Source: Candidatus Auribacterota bacterium (GTDB lineage Bacteria; Auribacterota; Tritonobacteria; UBA1439). From it: a stretch of DNA of 5,316 nucleotides. The DNA lies in the NCBI GenBank assembly GCA_026391995.1, contig JAPLCY010000353.1, positions 1-5,316 on the forward strand. The letters are read 5' to 3'. The notes under the pieces are model-generated. The model was not told where the DNA came from. It did not search any database and saw nothing but the letters and a program-made list of their open reading frames with translations. Below, one piece after another: positions 5,264 through 5,316 of this stretch. The stretch's first letter is position 1. Every line of letters starts with the position of its first letter. The position numbers were made by a program, and so were the translations under genes.

Positions 5264-5316
5264 CTAACGCCTCCCCGCCCTCTTAATGCCGCGCCTGATG
5301 TCGTTCCCCATGCTGT
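5264..5316 (-). CDS. C-terminal tail of an unknown upstream gene
   Basis: The frame encoding SMGNDIRRGIKRAGRR and ending in TAG at 5264-5266 has G or C at nearly every third position, as the real genes here do. The competing open frame has mostly A or G third positions. Only the basic C-terminus is visible, so no function can be given. It ends 30 nt before GTG 5233, which makes it the probable preceding gene of the A-B-C operon. If real, it shows that TAG is used as a normal stop codon here. Confidence 0.4.
   Translation of the reverse strand, partial: SMGNDIRRGIKRAGRR

Noticed and set aside
5162..5266. Genome-wide TAG reassignment
   Set aside because: Only one internal TAG is seen, and the upstream gene tail seems to use TAG as its stop at 5264. 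A point change is simpler.
1..5316. tRNA, rRNA, CRISPR array, insertion sequence or prophage parts
   Set aside because: No clover-leaf arms, regularly spaced repeats, terminal inverted repeats or transposase/integrase motifs were seen; coding sequence fills nearly the whole window.

Overview
The window is GC-rich bacterial DNA (strong G/C bias at third codon positions, AAGGAGG-type ribosome binding sites, tight operons, ATGA start/stop overlap). Several cleavable signal peptides suggest a diderm envelope. The short TPR protein, with an end-of-group-like tail, resembles proteins of uncultivated PVC- or Omnitrophota-like lineages, but I cannot assign a taxon from this window alone. All ordinary stop codons I could place are TGA, except a probable TAG at the end of the gene cut by the right edge.

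Left half, minus strand (2555 to 1): an operon-like run of an M20 zinc dipeptidase, a UPF0173-type metallo-beta-lactamase-fold hydrolase, and the N-terminal half of a trans-polyprenyl diphosphate synthase that runs off the left edge. The hydrolase is broken. About 25 to 28 codons holding the conserved segment between the DLALLP strand and the HYNTF histidine motif are missing, and the reading frame changes at the join (about 657-660). As a result the hydrolase N-terminus is open, without a stop, straight into the prenyl synthase.

Middle: an AT-rich 65-bp divergent region (2556-2620) carries a near-consensus sigma70 promoter (TTGACA, 17 bp, TGC-TACTAA) firing rightward into a small TPR protein (2621-3061). 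This promoter sits so close to the ATG that the leader would be only about 7 nt. An imperfect inverted repeat overlaps the -35 box.

Right half, minus strand (5316 to 3074): a compact operon of secreted proteins of unknown function. In order of transcription these are the tail of an unknown gene, coiled-coil protein A (its signal-peptide segment is separated from the body by an in-frame TAG), coiled-coil protein B (a paralogue of A), and protein C (two copies of an unassigned beta-rich domain). A and B share an ungapped Y-x7-GG-x6-LL-x2-Q signature ahead of their helical tails. B and C overlap by ATGA. I recognise no named family for A, B or C. This probable envelope-associated module is the most novel part of the window. 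It converges on the TPR gene with only 12 bp between the stop codons.

Two independent lesions (the hydrolase deletion and the A amber codon) lie within 5.3 kb, so either sequence or assembly errors or real gene decay must be considered.
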